The notes under the pieces: model-generated | Told to the model about the DNA's origin: nothing | What the model saw: only the letters and a program-made list of their open reading frames with translations | Databases searched by the model: none | Translations under genes and position numbers: made by a program | NCBI GenBank assembly: GCA_004194705.1 | Contig: SADC01000098.1 | Coordinates: 868,001 to 932,000 of the forward strand | DNA length: 64,000 nucleotides | Reading direction: 5' to 3' | Source: Ditylenchus dipsaci | Lineage: Eukaryota > Nematoda > Chromadorea > Rhabditida > Anguinidae | Shown here: positions 35,942 to 46,942 of the stretch, one piece after another | How the letters are laid out: every line of letters begins with the position of its first letter | Numbering within the stretch: position 1 is the stretch's first letter

Positions 35942-38900
35942 CTAAATATTGTATATCTTATGGCAATTTTTTTTATTAGTTAACCTACTTTTTAAAAAAG
36001 CTTTTCTGAAACGTATTCTCTTGTTGCCAAACCAATTGGAAACCTGCAAGACAAAAACACAAAACTTATTTTTGAAATACCTTTTACGTTTGAATCATGA
36101 ATTTTTATATTTTGACAAGATTATTCAATACACTTTCTACTACAGGATGCCGGTAAATTAGTCCGTTGGACAAGAACACAGGATTGCCTGTTTAAATCCA
36201 TTCTAGTCTACCCTGCCCTGGAGTTGATCAAATATCGAAAAAAAAAGAAGATAATAATGGCACAAAAATTATTATGACCGATTTTATTATTTATTTTATT
36301 TTATTTTTAGCCAAAGCAGAAACAATATCCTCCAACCCACCTGAGCAATACTAATTCCACATTGTTTAGCTAGTTCTGCCTTAGCGCCATCACTAGGATA
36401 GGGTTGAGCCATGTGTGTGTTAAAATATTGGTTAAGTATTTGAGTGGCACTCTTTGTAAAATTACGCCTTTTCCGTCTGCAATAAAGAATAATAAGCAAC
36501 AAGCAATAACGGTAAAAATATCATAGCTCGTTAGAAAAATTACTTTTGGTACAGGCGGGATTTTAAAAGCATTAACTGATTACAAGCAACCATTTTGAGC
36601 TCATTTTGCCAGTGCAGACCTTGCAAATTTAAAATATCCAAAAACCCGAAAATTTCTGCTTGTTCAATTGGTCTAAACATTTTTTGTTGATATAGCACTA
36701 ATTGAGCCCATTTAAGTTGGTCATCTAACTTCTAAATGCTTACTTTAGAAAAGTAAATTTGTTCTTAAAGTAAACCATTTGAATGATTATAGCTGATTGA
36801 GTGTAGAAATGGAAGCAGTCATCGATTTTGAGTTGGACATCACGAAGCCAGGGATCTGTAACCTCATCTCCTTCATCGATATCCAGAGATATGCATTCCC
36901 ACTAAATCTAGGAATTAAAAAATGAACATGAAACCCAAATTTTCTCGTTATTATTTTTAGAAATTTCATTTTCTACGTTATTTTAACACTCAGAAGTCGG
37001 TTTTCGCTAATGAGCGCTTTGATAAGAATTTCATGCTGAGAAGAATAGAAGCAAGAAAGTTCCATAAAAAGTTTTTTTCGCTATTTTTTTTACGCATTTA
37101 TAGTTTGTCACATTTGTTTTCAGATAAAGTTTACATTTCACCAGCAAATTACTCACTTCATCTTTTAGGTTACGGTTGTATTTTGTAAATAATTTTTGTA
37201 TTAGCATGTAGCTCAGAGTTTTTAGATTCCTAACGACGTAGACTTTAATAACTCGCTAAAAAGCGAAGATTCAGGGCTCCATGCTAATGGGGAGAATTGC
37301 AAAAAAAACTAAAACCTAAACAAAAACGTCCGAATAAAATTAGAGAAATTTAAACTTTTAATTTCAGCAATTCGAAGCATGTAAATGCACAAGTGCACAA
37401 GCTTCTTTGCCATGTTAAACCAGTGTGTCTATTCAACTCACTCACCAAATTGCTGTCCAAAGACTCCTTTTTCTCCTCCATTTCCATTCTCTGTTCATTG
37501 TGGCCATGTTTCAAAAATACTGAAGAAAAGTTTATCCATTGACTTACAATTCTTTTGTTTAAAGTAGACCTAAATCGCTTTTCTGCTCTTTGTACACTTC
37601 TTGAAGAACATCGAAATAGTAGTTGTCCTTTCTGTTTAAAAAATTTCATTAAGCGTCATTTTTCATTTAGATTATCTTGGAGTTTCACCGGCCTAATAAG
37701 TAATCTGGTCAATTTCATTTACTAATGTTATTTTATAGAGAAATGACAAAATAACTATAACTAATGCCAATATTTAAGTAAAATCTACGCTACCGACACC
37801 ATTGAAAAATTCGACAAGCTTTCTTCTTATGTCTTTTGCATTGGCAGCTTCTTCGGATGCACCGATACTTCTTTCACGCCAATTCTAAAAATCTGGCATG
37901 GCTCTGCTTAAGAGACACAATCTGTAATTTTGGAGGTTTTTTGTGAAAATTTGGCACCACTATTTTTTCGACTTTTTTTCTATAGCACATGTTATATACC
38001 ATATGACTCCAAATTTAACGCTGAGTGATATGTTCTCAGGTATCGACCTCAATTTATCCTAAAAATTTTGAGTTATGACCTTTTTTAGTGAATTAATTTG
38101 TCTCAACCTCCAAAAATGACCCCTTTCCTCAAAATGGATAGAAGTGGGTTGTTTTGATCCCACTTATACACACATTTGAACTCGATCTACGCAGTATGAA
38201 ATGCTTTACAAGATGGTTGTAAAAAACTACCATATTATACCAAAAATTTTAGACTTTTAACCAATTTAAAGCAAAATTACAAATTTTAGACTGAGTTTTT
38301 TTTCTTAAATTTACGATAAATTGCGATAAATTTTTAAATTGCATTTTTAGAATCTGCACGAAAAACTGCATCAAACGAGAACCAAACGGGGAACTACCCT
38401 GTAAGGAGTGCGCATGGTATCTGGAGCTCTGAAGTTGGAAAGTCAGACGAATTTTAATTAAAAAGCACAGGGGGACCAAGGCGAACTTTTTAAAAAAAAA
38501 TTCATGATCACAACTTCTTATACCAAAAATTGTGTGTTCTCAGGTTAATATGCGTTCTCCCTCCATGTCTGACGCCGGATTCGTGTTGAGCATAGTTGAT
38601 TTGCATGTGAAAATGAACTTCAACATCAAAAATACCATCAAGTTTTAGATTCCTCTCGAGACAATAAACATTTATATAAAGATCCCTGTTTGATGCTATC
38701 AGATACAGTTTTTCTTGCAGATTCTGAAAACGTAATTTAATTCTTTCCCACATCGGTTGCGACACGGGTAAAACAGCAAATTTAAGAAAAAGACTTAGCC
38801 TAAAATTTGTAAATTTGCTTTAAATTGGTTAAAAGTTTAAATTTTTGGTATAATATGGTAGTTTTTTACAACCATCTTGTAGAGCGACTCATACTGAGTA

Positions 38901-40534
38901 GAATGAGTTCAAATGTGTGTATAAGTGTGATCAAAACAACCCACTTCTAACTATTTTGAGAAAGGGGTTATTTTTTGAGGCTGAGAAAAATTAATTCACT
39001 AAAATTTTCAGGACGAATTGAGGTCGACACCTGAGAACATATTGCTCACCATTAAATTTAAAATCGAATGGTATTTAATATGCGCCGTAGTAAAAAAAGT
39101 CGAAAGAAAAGCGGTGTCACAAAAACTTCCAAAATTACAGATTGTGTCTCTTAAGTCCGTTTTCTCATCCATCTCTTGAGTAAAGTGATTGGGGTGCATA
39201 GAGATTATGCAAACTATGCTGTCAGCCATCTCATGTAAGTATTCTATCGGTTTCGAAAAAATTCTTCACTTCATTGCAATAAATCCAGACTAGTTTTCTA
39301 TACGGATGCGTGAGGGCTTAGATGGCTGGTCGAGAAAGAAAGCATGCAATAACCCTTTAATCTAGTTCACAAGAAAAATTTGATCCAGTTTTTTATGTTT
39401 TTCACAAAAAGAAACGGGTGGCTCCGTGAACTCCAGACTCAGACTGAAATAAAGAGGTGTTCATGGAGCCAAAATAGTCTAAGTTTACTTTTTTGGCAGA
39501 AACCAGTCATTTTAATATGAGATGTCTCAAAATTACGGCGAAATTATGTATTAAACCATATAAATTATGAAATTATTATAAAAACCGGTACTTATTTACC
39601 CTGACCCCCCATTCTGGATTTTTTGAAAAATGGCCCCAAATTACCCCTTAGTCTTATTTTTCTCTGCTCAACAATCTAAAAAATCATTTCTTAACATTTT
39701 CTTAACTATAAATTTTGGATTAAAAAAAATTGCCTTTAACCGCTCAGAGGTGGATGGTTTGAGGCTCAAATTCATAAATTTGAGTCTCTTTTGCAACAAA
39801 CAAAGACAAAATTCAAACAGGTTTTTGATTTTTAGGACCTCGCAGGCACGAATTTAGATTAAAAATGCATACAGGCTGTTTTCGCCCAGCTCCAGTGAAA
39901 AAACTGTGATAAATTACTCTAAAATAAACCCTAGAATAGCTTTTAAAGGGCCATTGCCGTCTACGACAACGGTTGTCCCCCGCCAATTCAAATTTTTTCT
40001 TTATCGTTGGATTTACGTACGAATTTTTCAACTTGGTTTCTAACAAAACTATACCTAAAATTAAATTCTAGGCCTTGTTTTGTTAGAAACCAAGCTGAAA
40101 AATCCGTACAGAAGATCAATGATCAGGTGAAAAATTTTGAATTGGCGGGGGACAGTTCAAAACAGGTGGCTATGGCTCTTTAAAACCATCTTCCTCTCAG
40201 GAGTGAAAGGCAATGTTTCACGAAATTCAAGATTATCAATTAAGAAAGTGTCTATAAATGCGTTTTTTACCTTGTTGTACGGAAAAAATAACTAGCTAAA
40301 GGGATAATTCTGGGTCATTTTCCAAAAAATTCTAAATGAGGGGTCAGGGTAAATAAGTACCTAAAATCCTTATTATTACAAGTTTTCGATGCGAATCTTA
40401 GGAGGCGGGCTATTAGCCATGTCTTGCAATTGGCTAAAGAGTTCATCAAGATTTGAGTAATAATTAGGCTCCAGTTCCATTGGTTCTTCAAATTGGCCAT
40501 TAGGAAAGATTTTTGGGTAAAAGTTAAATGCCAT
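35942..40534 (-). CDS. PBX/extradenticle (PBC-class TALE) homeodomain protein
   Basis: This is a nuclear Hox/Meis cofactor. Exons: 40534-40380 (MAFNFYPK...), probable 39263-39151 ([15 protein letters not shown], resembling the start of PBC-A), 37884-37789, 37627-37570 ([15 protein letters not shown]), 37519-37446, 36901-36776 ([18 protein letters not shown]), 36731-36544 (FRPIEQ...[11 protein letters not shown]), 36476-36341 and 36043-35942. Exons from 37884 onward join in phase. The homeodomain starts [18 protein letters not shown], has the PYPS turn of the three-residue TALE loop, CGISIAQ, and [14 protein letters not shown] with Asn51. The intron after IAQ splits helix 3. The PBC domain is clearly divergent, and the tail after the homeodomain is only about 17 residues, much shorter than PBX1 or Exd. 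The join between exons 39263-39151 and 37884 is unresolved because a transposon lies there. The first intron holds another foldback starting about 17 bases from the exon-1 donor. Confidence 0.9.
37912..39150. mobile_element. TTAA-flanked foldback inside the PBX gene
   Basis: It is exactly bounded by TTAA (37908-37911 and 39151-39154). The ends GAGACACAATCTGTAATTTTGG / CCAAAATTACAGATTGTGTCTC are inverted and the paired arms are about 500 bases (TACAAGATGGTTGTAAAAAACTACC and partner). The interior (38460-38760) holds an 85-codon open frame of no known domain. It is adjacent to or within the coding exon DEKTDL of the PBC-A region. Confidence 0.88.
39585..40362. mobile_element. Foldback in PBX intron 1 with a nested TTAA element
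   Basis: The outer arms GGTACTTATTTACCCTGACCCCC / GGGGTCAGGGTAAATAAGTACC and TTTTCTCTGCTCAACAA / TTGTACGGAAAAAATAA belong to the same family as 3848-4250. Inside, 39943-40183 is a complete TTAA-flanked AAGGGCC copy. Confidence 0.8.
39943..40183. mobile_element. TTAA-flanked foldback, AAGGGCC family, copy C
   Basis: It runs from TTAAAGGGCCATTGCCGTC to CTATGGCTCTTTAA. The core pairs are CCCCCGCCAATTCAAATTTT / AAAATTTTGAATTGGCGGGGG and CAACTTGGTTTCTAACAAAAC / GTTTTGTTAGAAACCAAGCTG. This is one of the best-preserved members. Confidence 0.85.
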
Positions 40535-40865
40535 TTTTTATTTTTCAGAAACAGAGTCAGTCTATATTAAAATAAAATACTTTTTCCTGACACGTCAAAC
40601 CACTAATATTTCCTAGTGATAAGGCTTTTAATTTTACTAGTCTATTTTTTGTAATAAGAAGTGTTTTTTATGCTTGCCATCTGTCAATAATGTTAATGAT
40701 TTATTGCTTTTTGGGTGCTTAACAAACATTTAATTTAATCACATTGCATTTTATTTTATTTTCGGCACTGATAATTTAATTTTTTCAGACTGGGGAAGCA
40801 AAGGCAAGGATGACGCTGAAATAATATCGACTATTAAATTTTTTTGGTTTATTTAAGGAGAAATC

Positions 40866-43800
40866 TTACGAAGATTCTCGTTTGATCTTGCAAATAAGGT
40901 CCTTGCTGAAATAGTTTTTGGAAGCATAATCTCCAGCACCGACCACGGTCTCAAAGTCCAGGTTGAAGCGAGCCTGGGCACTTCTTTGTACTGCTACCTG
41001 AAAAGTGTCCTTCTACAGCTAAGATGGGATACTTAGAATGTATAATTTTTTTTAGCAAATTTGATGCATACTTTTGCTAATTTTTTTGTTGATCTATGCT
41101 AAATATAAATAATCAAAACTAATTTAAAGTGGGAGAAATATAAGGCTACCTTTTGACAATGATTTTTACTGTTCTTTTTACCTTTATTTACTGCATCCAT
41201 ATGTCAAACGGGAGGAGTCTATTACGGCCGATATGTCTGTAGACACGCCTCATACCTTATCTAAAACCTTACGACCTTCAGAGGCAGCAAATGCAGGTCG
41301 AATAGTAGAAATTAATGTCAAAAGGTAGCCGTTAATGTCTTCCCCGTTGAAAAAATGCTTAATTTTTTAATACAAATCAATTAAAAAATTTCTCCCTTTA
41401 AATTGAGCTATGCCTTCGTTCTAGGACTGTCTAAGTGGTTTATAGGCGGACAATTGACTTTAATCCGACATCATACAGTTCTGCTTCAGCACTCACTTAA
41501 ATCAAACCCCAGCACTCATTCAAATCATAAATCCAGCACACACTCGGGCTTTATACAAATAGCAATACAATACAAATAAAAAGTAATTTAAAATCATTTT
41601 TATGATTTAAGCAAAACAGCAGGCGCAGGGTAATGGCTCGTTCACGGACTGCGACTTAAACTGAGACTTAGACCTAGGCCTTTTCGGTTACATGAACACC
41701 TCCATAATCTCAATTTAAGTCTTAGTCTTAGTCTAAGTCACAGCCCGTGAATGAGCCATAAGAATTCGTATGTTATTTCGTGTGTCCCGTACTGTGACTG
41801 AATTTTTGACGTGCTTGTTTGGTAATCTTCTTATTTCTAACCCTCACTTTAAGCGACGATTTTTTTTAGAAAACTCCTTTTTCGAAAAAAAAAGATGTAA
41901 AAAAGACCATAAAACAAAAGAATTTATTTTATTATTATTTAGCTGTAGAACTTACAGCGACTTGATGAATGTTACACTTCTTCCACTGACCATCCCTCGA
42001 AATGCTCAAGTTTCTGTAAGTGCTGTCCATTAATTCTTCCAGTTCCTTGGAACAGCACATGAAACCATCAGCATTAATGTAGCAACTGGGCAGAGGAAAT
42101 TGCAGGGTCTTTGAGCCCAAAGCCGATCCACCACCACCTGCTGCGTCACCTCCAGATGCGGCGGAAGGAGGGGGTGCAGCACCTGAACCACCTGCCTTTG
42201 CTGCATCGGCCGCATTGTTCTGAGAGTCAAGACCTCCGTCCACACCTCCTTCGCCATTTGCACCTGGTTCTTGAGCACCGGTGGCTCCAGAGGTAGCAGA
42301 GGCAGAGTTGGCAGGTGCAGGGTTGTTCCCAGACGAGGATCCACCACTTACCCCTTCTGTACCAGAAGAAGTAGGACCTGCAGGAGCCGTAGGCGCAGCA
42401 GGAGCGGTGGGAGCAGGGGCGTAGTCTAAATATGTGATTTTATAGTCTCATAAGTCTCAATATAATATCTTTTTACTCTTAAAATATTTTGAGTAAATGG
42501 TGTAAATCAGGCTAGTTAATAATTTGCTAATGTAAAATTTAAAACAAGTTAAAATCTTTAATCTAATTTTTTTTACAAGTAAAATCAAAATATTGTTTTT
42601 TACTTTCATTTTTGATGAATTTTCAAAGACTAAAAATTTTTTAAATATATTTTATTTATTTTATTAGACAAACAAGGCAACTACAATGAACTAACAGTTC
42701 ACAAACAAAAAATACATCATTAAAGGGTCATTGCCACCTGTTTTTAATTGTCCCCCGCCAATTCAAATTTTTTTCCTAATCATTCAACTTCTGTACGGAT
42801 TTTTCAGCTTCGTTTCTAACAAAACAAGGCCTATAATTTAATTTTAGGTAACCCTTTGTATCCGTACAGAAATCCAAAGATTAGGAAAAATTTCTGATTT
42901 AGCGGGGATTAGTGAATTAGCTTCAAAACCTATTTCACTAGTCGCGAGCACAATATCTTAGCAAATTTGGTTCAAAATTGCACATTTTTCATCCAATGGG
43001 GGAACACCTTGAGCATAGTCCTTAAGAATCAGAAAAAACCACATTCTTCCCATTAATATGAACATAAGAATATATACCGTATTTCCTCTAATAGAGCCCC
43101 CCTCTCTAATAGAGCCCCCCCCCCCTTCTAATAGAGCCCCCCTCTAGAGGTTGAGTTAAAAATAAAGCCCCTCTCTAATAGAGCCCTCCTTTAAAGTGGA
43201 TTAGGACGAAAAAAATGACTATGTTAGCTGTGTTATCTATGTTAGTACCAAAATACCCTTTCCTAGTACGAAATGCTACTTTCTAGTAGCGATTTCTATT
43301 AAGTTTTATTTTTTTGATCATTTGGGCGTAAAATTTTTGAAAATTGAAAACGATCGTATACAGTCGAACCTCTCTATAGTGTACACTCTCCATAGTGTAC
43401 ACCTCTCTATAGTGTACACCCTTGGGTGTACACTATAGAGAGGTTCGACTGTAGTGTACACTCTCCATAGTGTACACCTCTCTATAGTGTACACCTGGCT
43501 CGGTCCCTTGGGTGTACACTATAGAGAGGTTCGACTGTAGTTCTGAATGTCATAAGGAAGGGGCCCTGACTGTGATCTGGGGAAATTTTGATGAATTTTT
43601 CCATGCGCCTACTCTTGTAAAGCGGGCCTAATTTTATTACGAATCTGGCTCCCCAGCTCTGAAAGCAAACAAAAACTTTAGAAATACTCTATGCCCATGG
43701 ATCAGCTACGAAAAACCATGATATGGGTATCGAGGTGCTTTTAGAATTTCGGGTGATCGTTATACAGCTTTTTGTGGACCTTTACAGCTGGGGAGCCAGA

Positions 43801-46800
43801 TTTGTCAGAAACTGCAAAAATACGCAAAATTCTTCATATCGAAGTCTTCTCAGGTCACAGTCAGGGTCCTTTCCTAGTCAGTTGTTCAATAAGACGTATT
43901 TTTTAAATGAAAGATTTTTAAAAATAAAAGATTGAGGGGTTTTTAATAGAGGAACTTGGTCAAATAAATTACTTCATCCAAACAGCGTAATCTTTTCATT
44001 TTTGAAACTTTTTACATGAGTTTGAGGCTTTGTTAGAAAGCTGAGACTTAGAGCTACACCTTCATAAGTCAACCAAACGTATCAGATCAAAAAAATTCTA
44101 TGAAAATCGAATTTCGGTATTTGAAAGGAGTATCTTGGGTACCAGAAAAGAGTGTTTTGGTGCTAGAAAAAGAATCACCCAGCAAAAAATCCCTCGATAT
44201 TGATCTTTAAAAACTGTTTTTAATTGTTAACCCTTTGATTATTATTCGAATTTTCGAACAAAAAAGTTGATAATTTAAATTTTATGGCTTAAATTTTCGC
44301 CGATGCCTTAGGCTCTGAGGGTTGAAAAATAGAGCCCCCCTCTCTAATAGAGCCCCCCCCCTCCCCTTCTAATAGAGCCCCCCTCTAGAGATTGATCGAA
44401 AAATAAAGCTCCCGCGGGCTTTATTAGAGGAAATACGGTAGTTAAAAAAGAATCGCAAGCTTTTAATCAGCTTCCAGTTGGGCCAAGTTTAGAAGTTTTA
44501 GGGCTGCTTTTGAATAAAAACTAGTTTTAATTTTAGAATTTCGGGTGAAATTTTAAATTGTCTATTAAAAATACCCTTAGCTCTGAAATCTATCTCACAA
44601 AGGAAGGTCGTCAGCTTGTTTTTTTACTCGTCTAAAAGAATTAAGTCCTATTGCAGAGCCAATATGTGATTTTCAATTAAATTTATTGAGACCTCAAGTC
44701 TATAGACAAAAGTATTGAACACAACAGGTAAAAAGTCAAGAATTTTTTTGTTTTATGATTTTCGAGATTTTTAAACACCTGTTAACTTCAAAACCTAGTT
44801 TTCTAGTCACGAGTACGACATCTTAGCAAATTTGGTTTAAAATTGCACATTTTTCATCCAATAAAACCGAACTCTCTTGAATGAGTAAAAGACAAGCTCG
44901 CGAGGCTCCCCTGTCAGTTGAAAATGAGAAAGAGGAGGCATTATAGAAGTCATGATAAAACTAAATTATAAGCAGCACTTTAAAGGACCATCGCCGTTGA
45001 TGACAATGGCTGTAATCATAGTCGAGGTCAACATTGTTGACCCTCAACATTTTGTTGAGGGTCAACAAAAATGTTGACCCCTAATGTTGACCCCCGATGT
45101 TGACCCCTATGTTGAACCCACCTCAACATTGTTGACCCCTCAACATTCATTGTTGACCCCTAATTTTTTTTGTTGACCACTTAAAATTTACTGCTGATTT
45201 CATGAATTTTTTTGTTTACATCCCACTTTAACACTAATTTAGCAAAAAAATTCACTTTCATTAATTTTAGCCAAGAAGCTTAATTTAATTCAGCCAAAAA
45301 TTTAACTCTAATAAATTTAGTCCTAAATGTCCTGCGAGTCTTTCGAGCTCTATGAGTAGTTCAGGCAACATTCAAGTCGTTGAGGTACCTTTCAGATGTC
45401 TTAGGTTCTATGATTTTAGTGCGATTTTACCCACGTGGACCCCAAAACCTAGGGTGGGTACCACCTGGTCAGGTGGACAAAAAACGGTTATGTTATCATA
45501 CGAAAATCGTGTGAGGATCGGGGTTTCTTGAGACAAAAATCTTGGTTTAACCACCTCGCCCCAAAATTCAGGATAGATTCCACATGATCAGGTGAATTTC
45601 CACCTGTATGCCCTGAAAAAATAATTTAGTAAAATTTTGAGAAATAAGAGAAATTTTGATAAGGATAAGTATACTAGGGTCTGCAGGCGCCTATCGGCGC
45701 CTATGCCGTTCGGGAACATTGGTAGTTCAGGCACTATTCCTGTGGTTCGAGAACATTAGTGGTTCATTTACAATAATAGTTCGGGTAGATTTATATTTTG
45801 AGTGCGTTAATGGCTAGGCTAGATCATCCACCCTACCTGTTAATCCACCTACTCTACCTCGCCTAGCCTCGCCTACCTCGCCTATCCTCGCCTTTCTTCG
45901 CCTACTTTACCTACTCTCGCCTATCCTCGCCCTACCCTCGCTTATTCTCGCCTACCCTTGCCTATCCTCACCTATCCTCGCCTACCGCGCCTACCCTCGC
46001 CTATTTAGCCTACTATAACGTACACCTGACCTGGCCCAGGGTGTACGTTATATCAAAGTTCAACTGTAGAGATTATTTCTGAACACTTTACTATACTATC
46101 TGGCTACCTACCCACCCTAAGCGGCCATTTACCTACACTACCTGGCAGAAAAGTGGGCTTCAACACAAAAATCCACCTTAAATCCAGGCTAAAATCCACA
46201 TCACCGATTTAAAAAAATTTTTTAGAAGCCATTTCAATTATACGTGTTTGTAAAAAAGATTCCTTGCCTAAAGAAGTTGATTAAATTATAGGCCTTGTTT
46301 TTTAGAAACTAAGTTTAAATATCCGTACAAAAATTCAATGATTAGGCGAAAAACATTTAATTGGTGGGGGACAGTTTAGAACGTGTGACCATGGTCTTTT
46401 AAGTGACTTAATGGGCGTTTTTAGCGTATAGAAAAAATATTACGAATGGCTAAAACATATCTTTAAAAAGCGAATCACAACAGCGAATCACAATGTGTAG
46501 CGAATCGCCGTGGATGACTGCGTAACTGTAATATCTTTATTTAAAATTAAATCGGATACTAAATATTATCTTCGGTGAAAAAGGACAGTTTTCCCAAAGA
46601 CTTTAATCTGGAACTTATGCACCTGGGAGGCCCCCTTATCCTGTTAACTGTGAAAAGTGTTTTAACCCTGAACCTAAGCCTATTCAAATGTATGTTCCAG
46701 GCACATTTTTTAGTCCCGGCAAACATACGCTGGCCTACATTGAGCCTAAATCTGAAAACAAGGGCAGTGAAGATGTTAAAGCATATTCTCAGTCACTATA

Positions 46801-46942
46801 GGAAGGGAGCCTCCTAGGTGCATAAGTGCCCTAAATGTAGCCTACAATCTTAACAATGTCATTAGAACTTACCATTTTGTTGTGCCGTATAAGAGGAAAT
46901 CATAAAGGCCAAAAGAGTCACAGAAATACACTGCCAAATCAT
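40866..46942 (-). CDS. Secreted Ground-like domain protein, 3 exons
   Basis: Exons: 46942-46873, 42425-41956, 40997-40866, 223 residues. Exon 1 is a signal peptide (MIWQCISVTLLAFMISSYTA). Exon 2 starts with about 105 residues of Ala/Pro/Gly/Ser/Thr-rich low-complexity sequence (YAPAPTAPAAPTAPAGPTSS). It then enters the Ground-like domain: FPLPSCYINADGFMCCSKEL, followed by EELMDSTYRNL. Exon 3 continues ARFNLDFETVVGAGDYASKN and ends YFSKDLICKIKRESS. The CC pair and the GDYASKNYF...C motif are hallmarks of the nematode grl/grd hedgehog-related families, which are expressed in epidermal and glial cells and linked to the cuticle. It has no Hint (autoprocessing) domain, as usual for grl. AATAAA lies at 40853-40848. 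Intron 1 is about 4.4 kb and filled with nested repeats. This protein is the best evidence that the organism is a nematode. Confidence 0.92.
41635..41762. repeat. Short inverted repeat in Ground-like gene intron
   Basis: ATGGCTCGTTCACGGACTG...CTGAGACTTAGACCTAGG pairs with TTAAGTCTTAGTC...CAGCCCGTGAATGAGCCAT. A similar GGCTCGTTTACGTAC / GTGAACGAGCCAT pair occurs at 3630-3718. Confidence 0.7.
42720..42925. mobile_element. AAGGGCC-family foldback, decayed copy D
   Basis: The left end TTAAAGGGTCATTGCCACC and left core match the family. The right half is truncated and diverged after GTACAGAAATCCAAAGATTAGG. Confidence 0.65.
43075..44440. mobile_element. TACCGTATTT-type foldback, 1.37 kb, with nested MITE
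   Basis: The ends TACCGTATTTCCTCTAATAG and TTATTAGAGGAAATACGGTA are inverted. Next to both ends are tandem copies of CTCTAATAGAGCCCCCC. Inner arms include CTGGGGAGCCAGA / TCTGGCTCCCCAG. A pogo-like MITE is nested at 43359-43539. This copy is six times longer than the one at 21640 and may carry extra cargo, but no transposase is visible. Confidence 0.82.
43359..43539. mobile_element. Pogo/Tigger-like MITE, partly duplicated
   Basis: The left end TACAGTCGAACCTCTCTATAG and right end CTATAGAGAGGTTCGACTGTA are perfect inverted repeats bordered by TA. AGTGTACACC units repeat inside. An additional internal right end (at about 43453) and restarted left-hand segment suggest a tandem or recombined copy. 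Confidence 0.82.
44980..45175. repeat. TGTTGACCCC/TCAACATT tandem and inverted repeat
   Basis: 44981-45010 is a lone TTAAAGGACCATCGCCGTTG end. 45028-45172 is then built from reiterated TCAACATTGTTGACCCC and TGTTGACCCCTAA units in both orientations, so it can form several alternative hairpins. Confidence 0.75.
45838..46016. repeat. Minisatellite of CCTACCCTCG-type decamers
   Basis: About 17 degenerate 10-bp units of CCTA(C/T)CCTCG/CCTACCTCG form a GC-rich, strand-asymmetric array in the Ground-like gene intron. It is followed at 46010-46070 by a short pogo-like end pair (ATAACGTACACC / GGTGTACGTTATATCAAAGTTCAACTGTA). Confidence 0.85.
46200..46403. mobile_element. AAGGGCC-family foldback, truncated copy E
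   Basis: Only the right half is well preserved: GGCCTTGTTTTTTAGAAAC, ATCCGTACAAAAATTCAATG, GGTGGGGGACAG and the end TGGTCTTTTAA. Confidence 0.6.

Noticed and set aside
42030..42347. Second open frame of 105 codons over the Ground-like exon
   Set aside because: It is the shifted frame of the low-complexity Ala/Pro/Gly coding sequence; the signal peptide, domain and splice phases fit the other frame.
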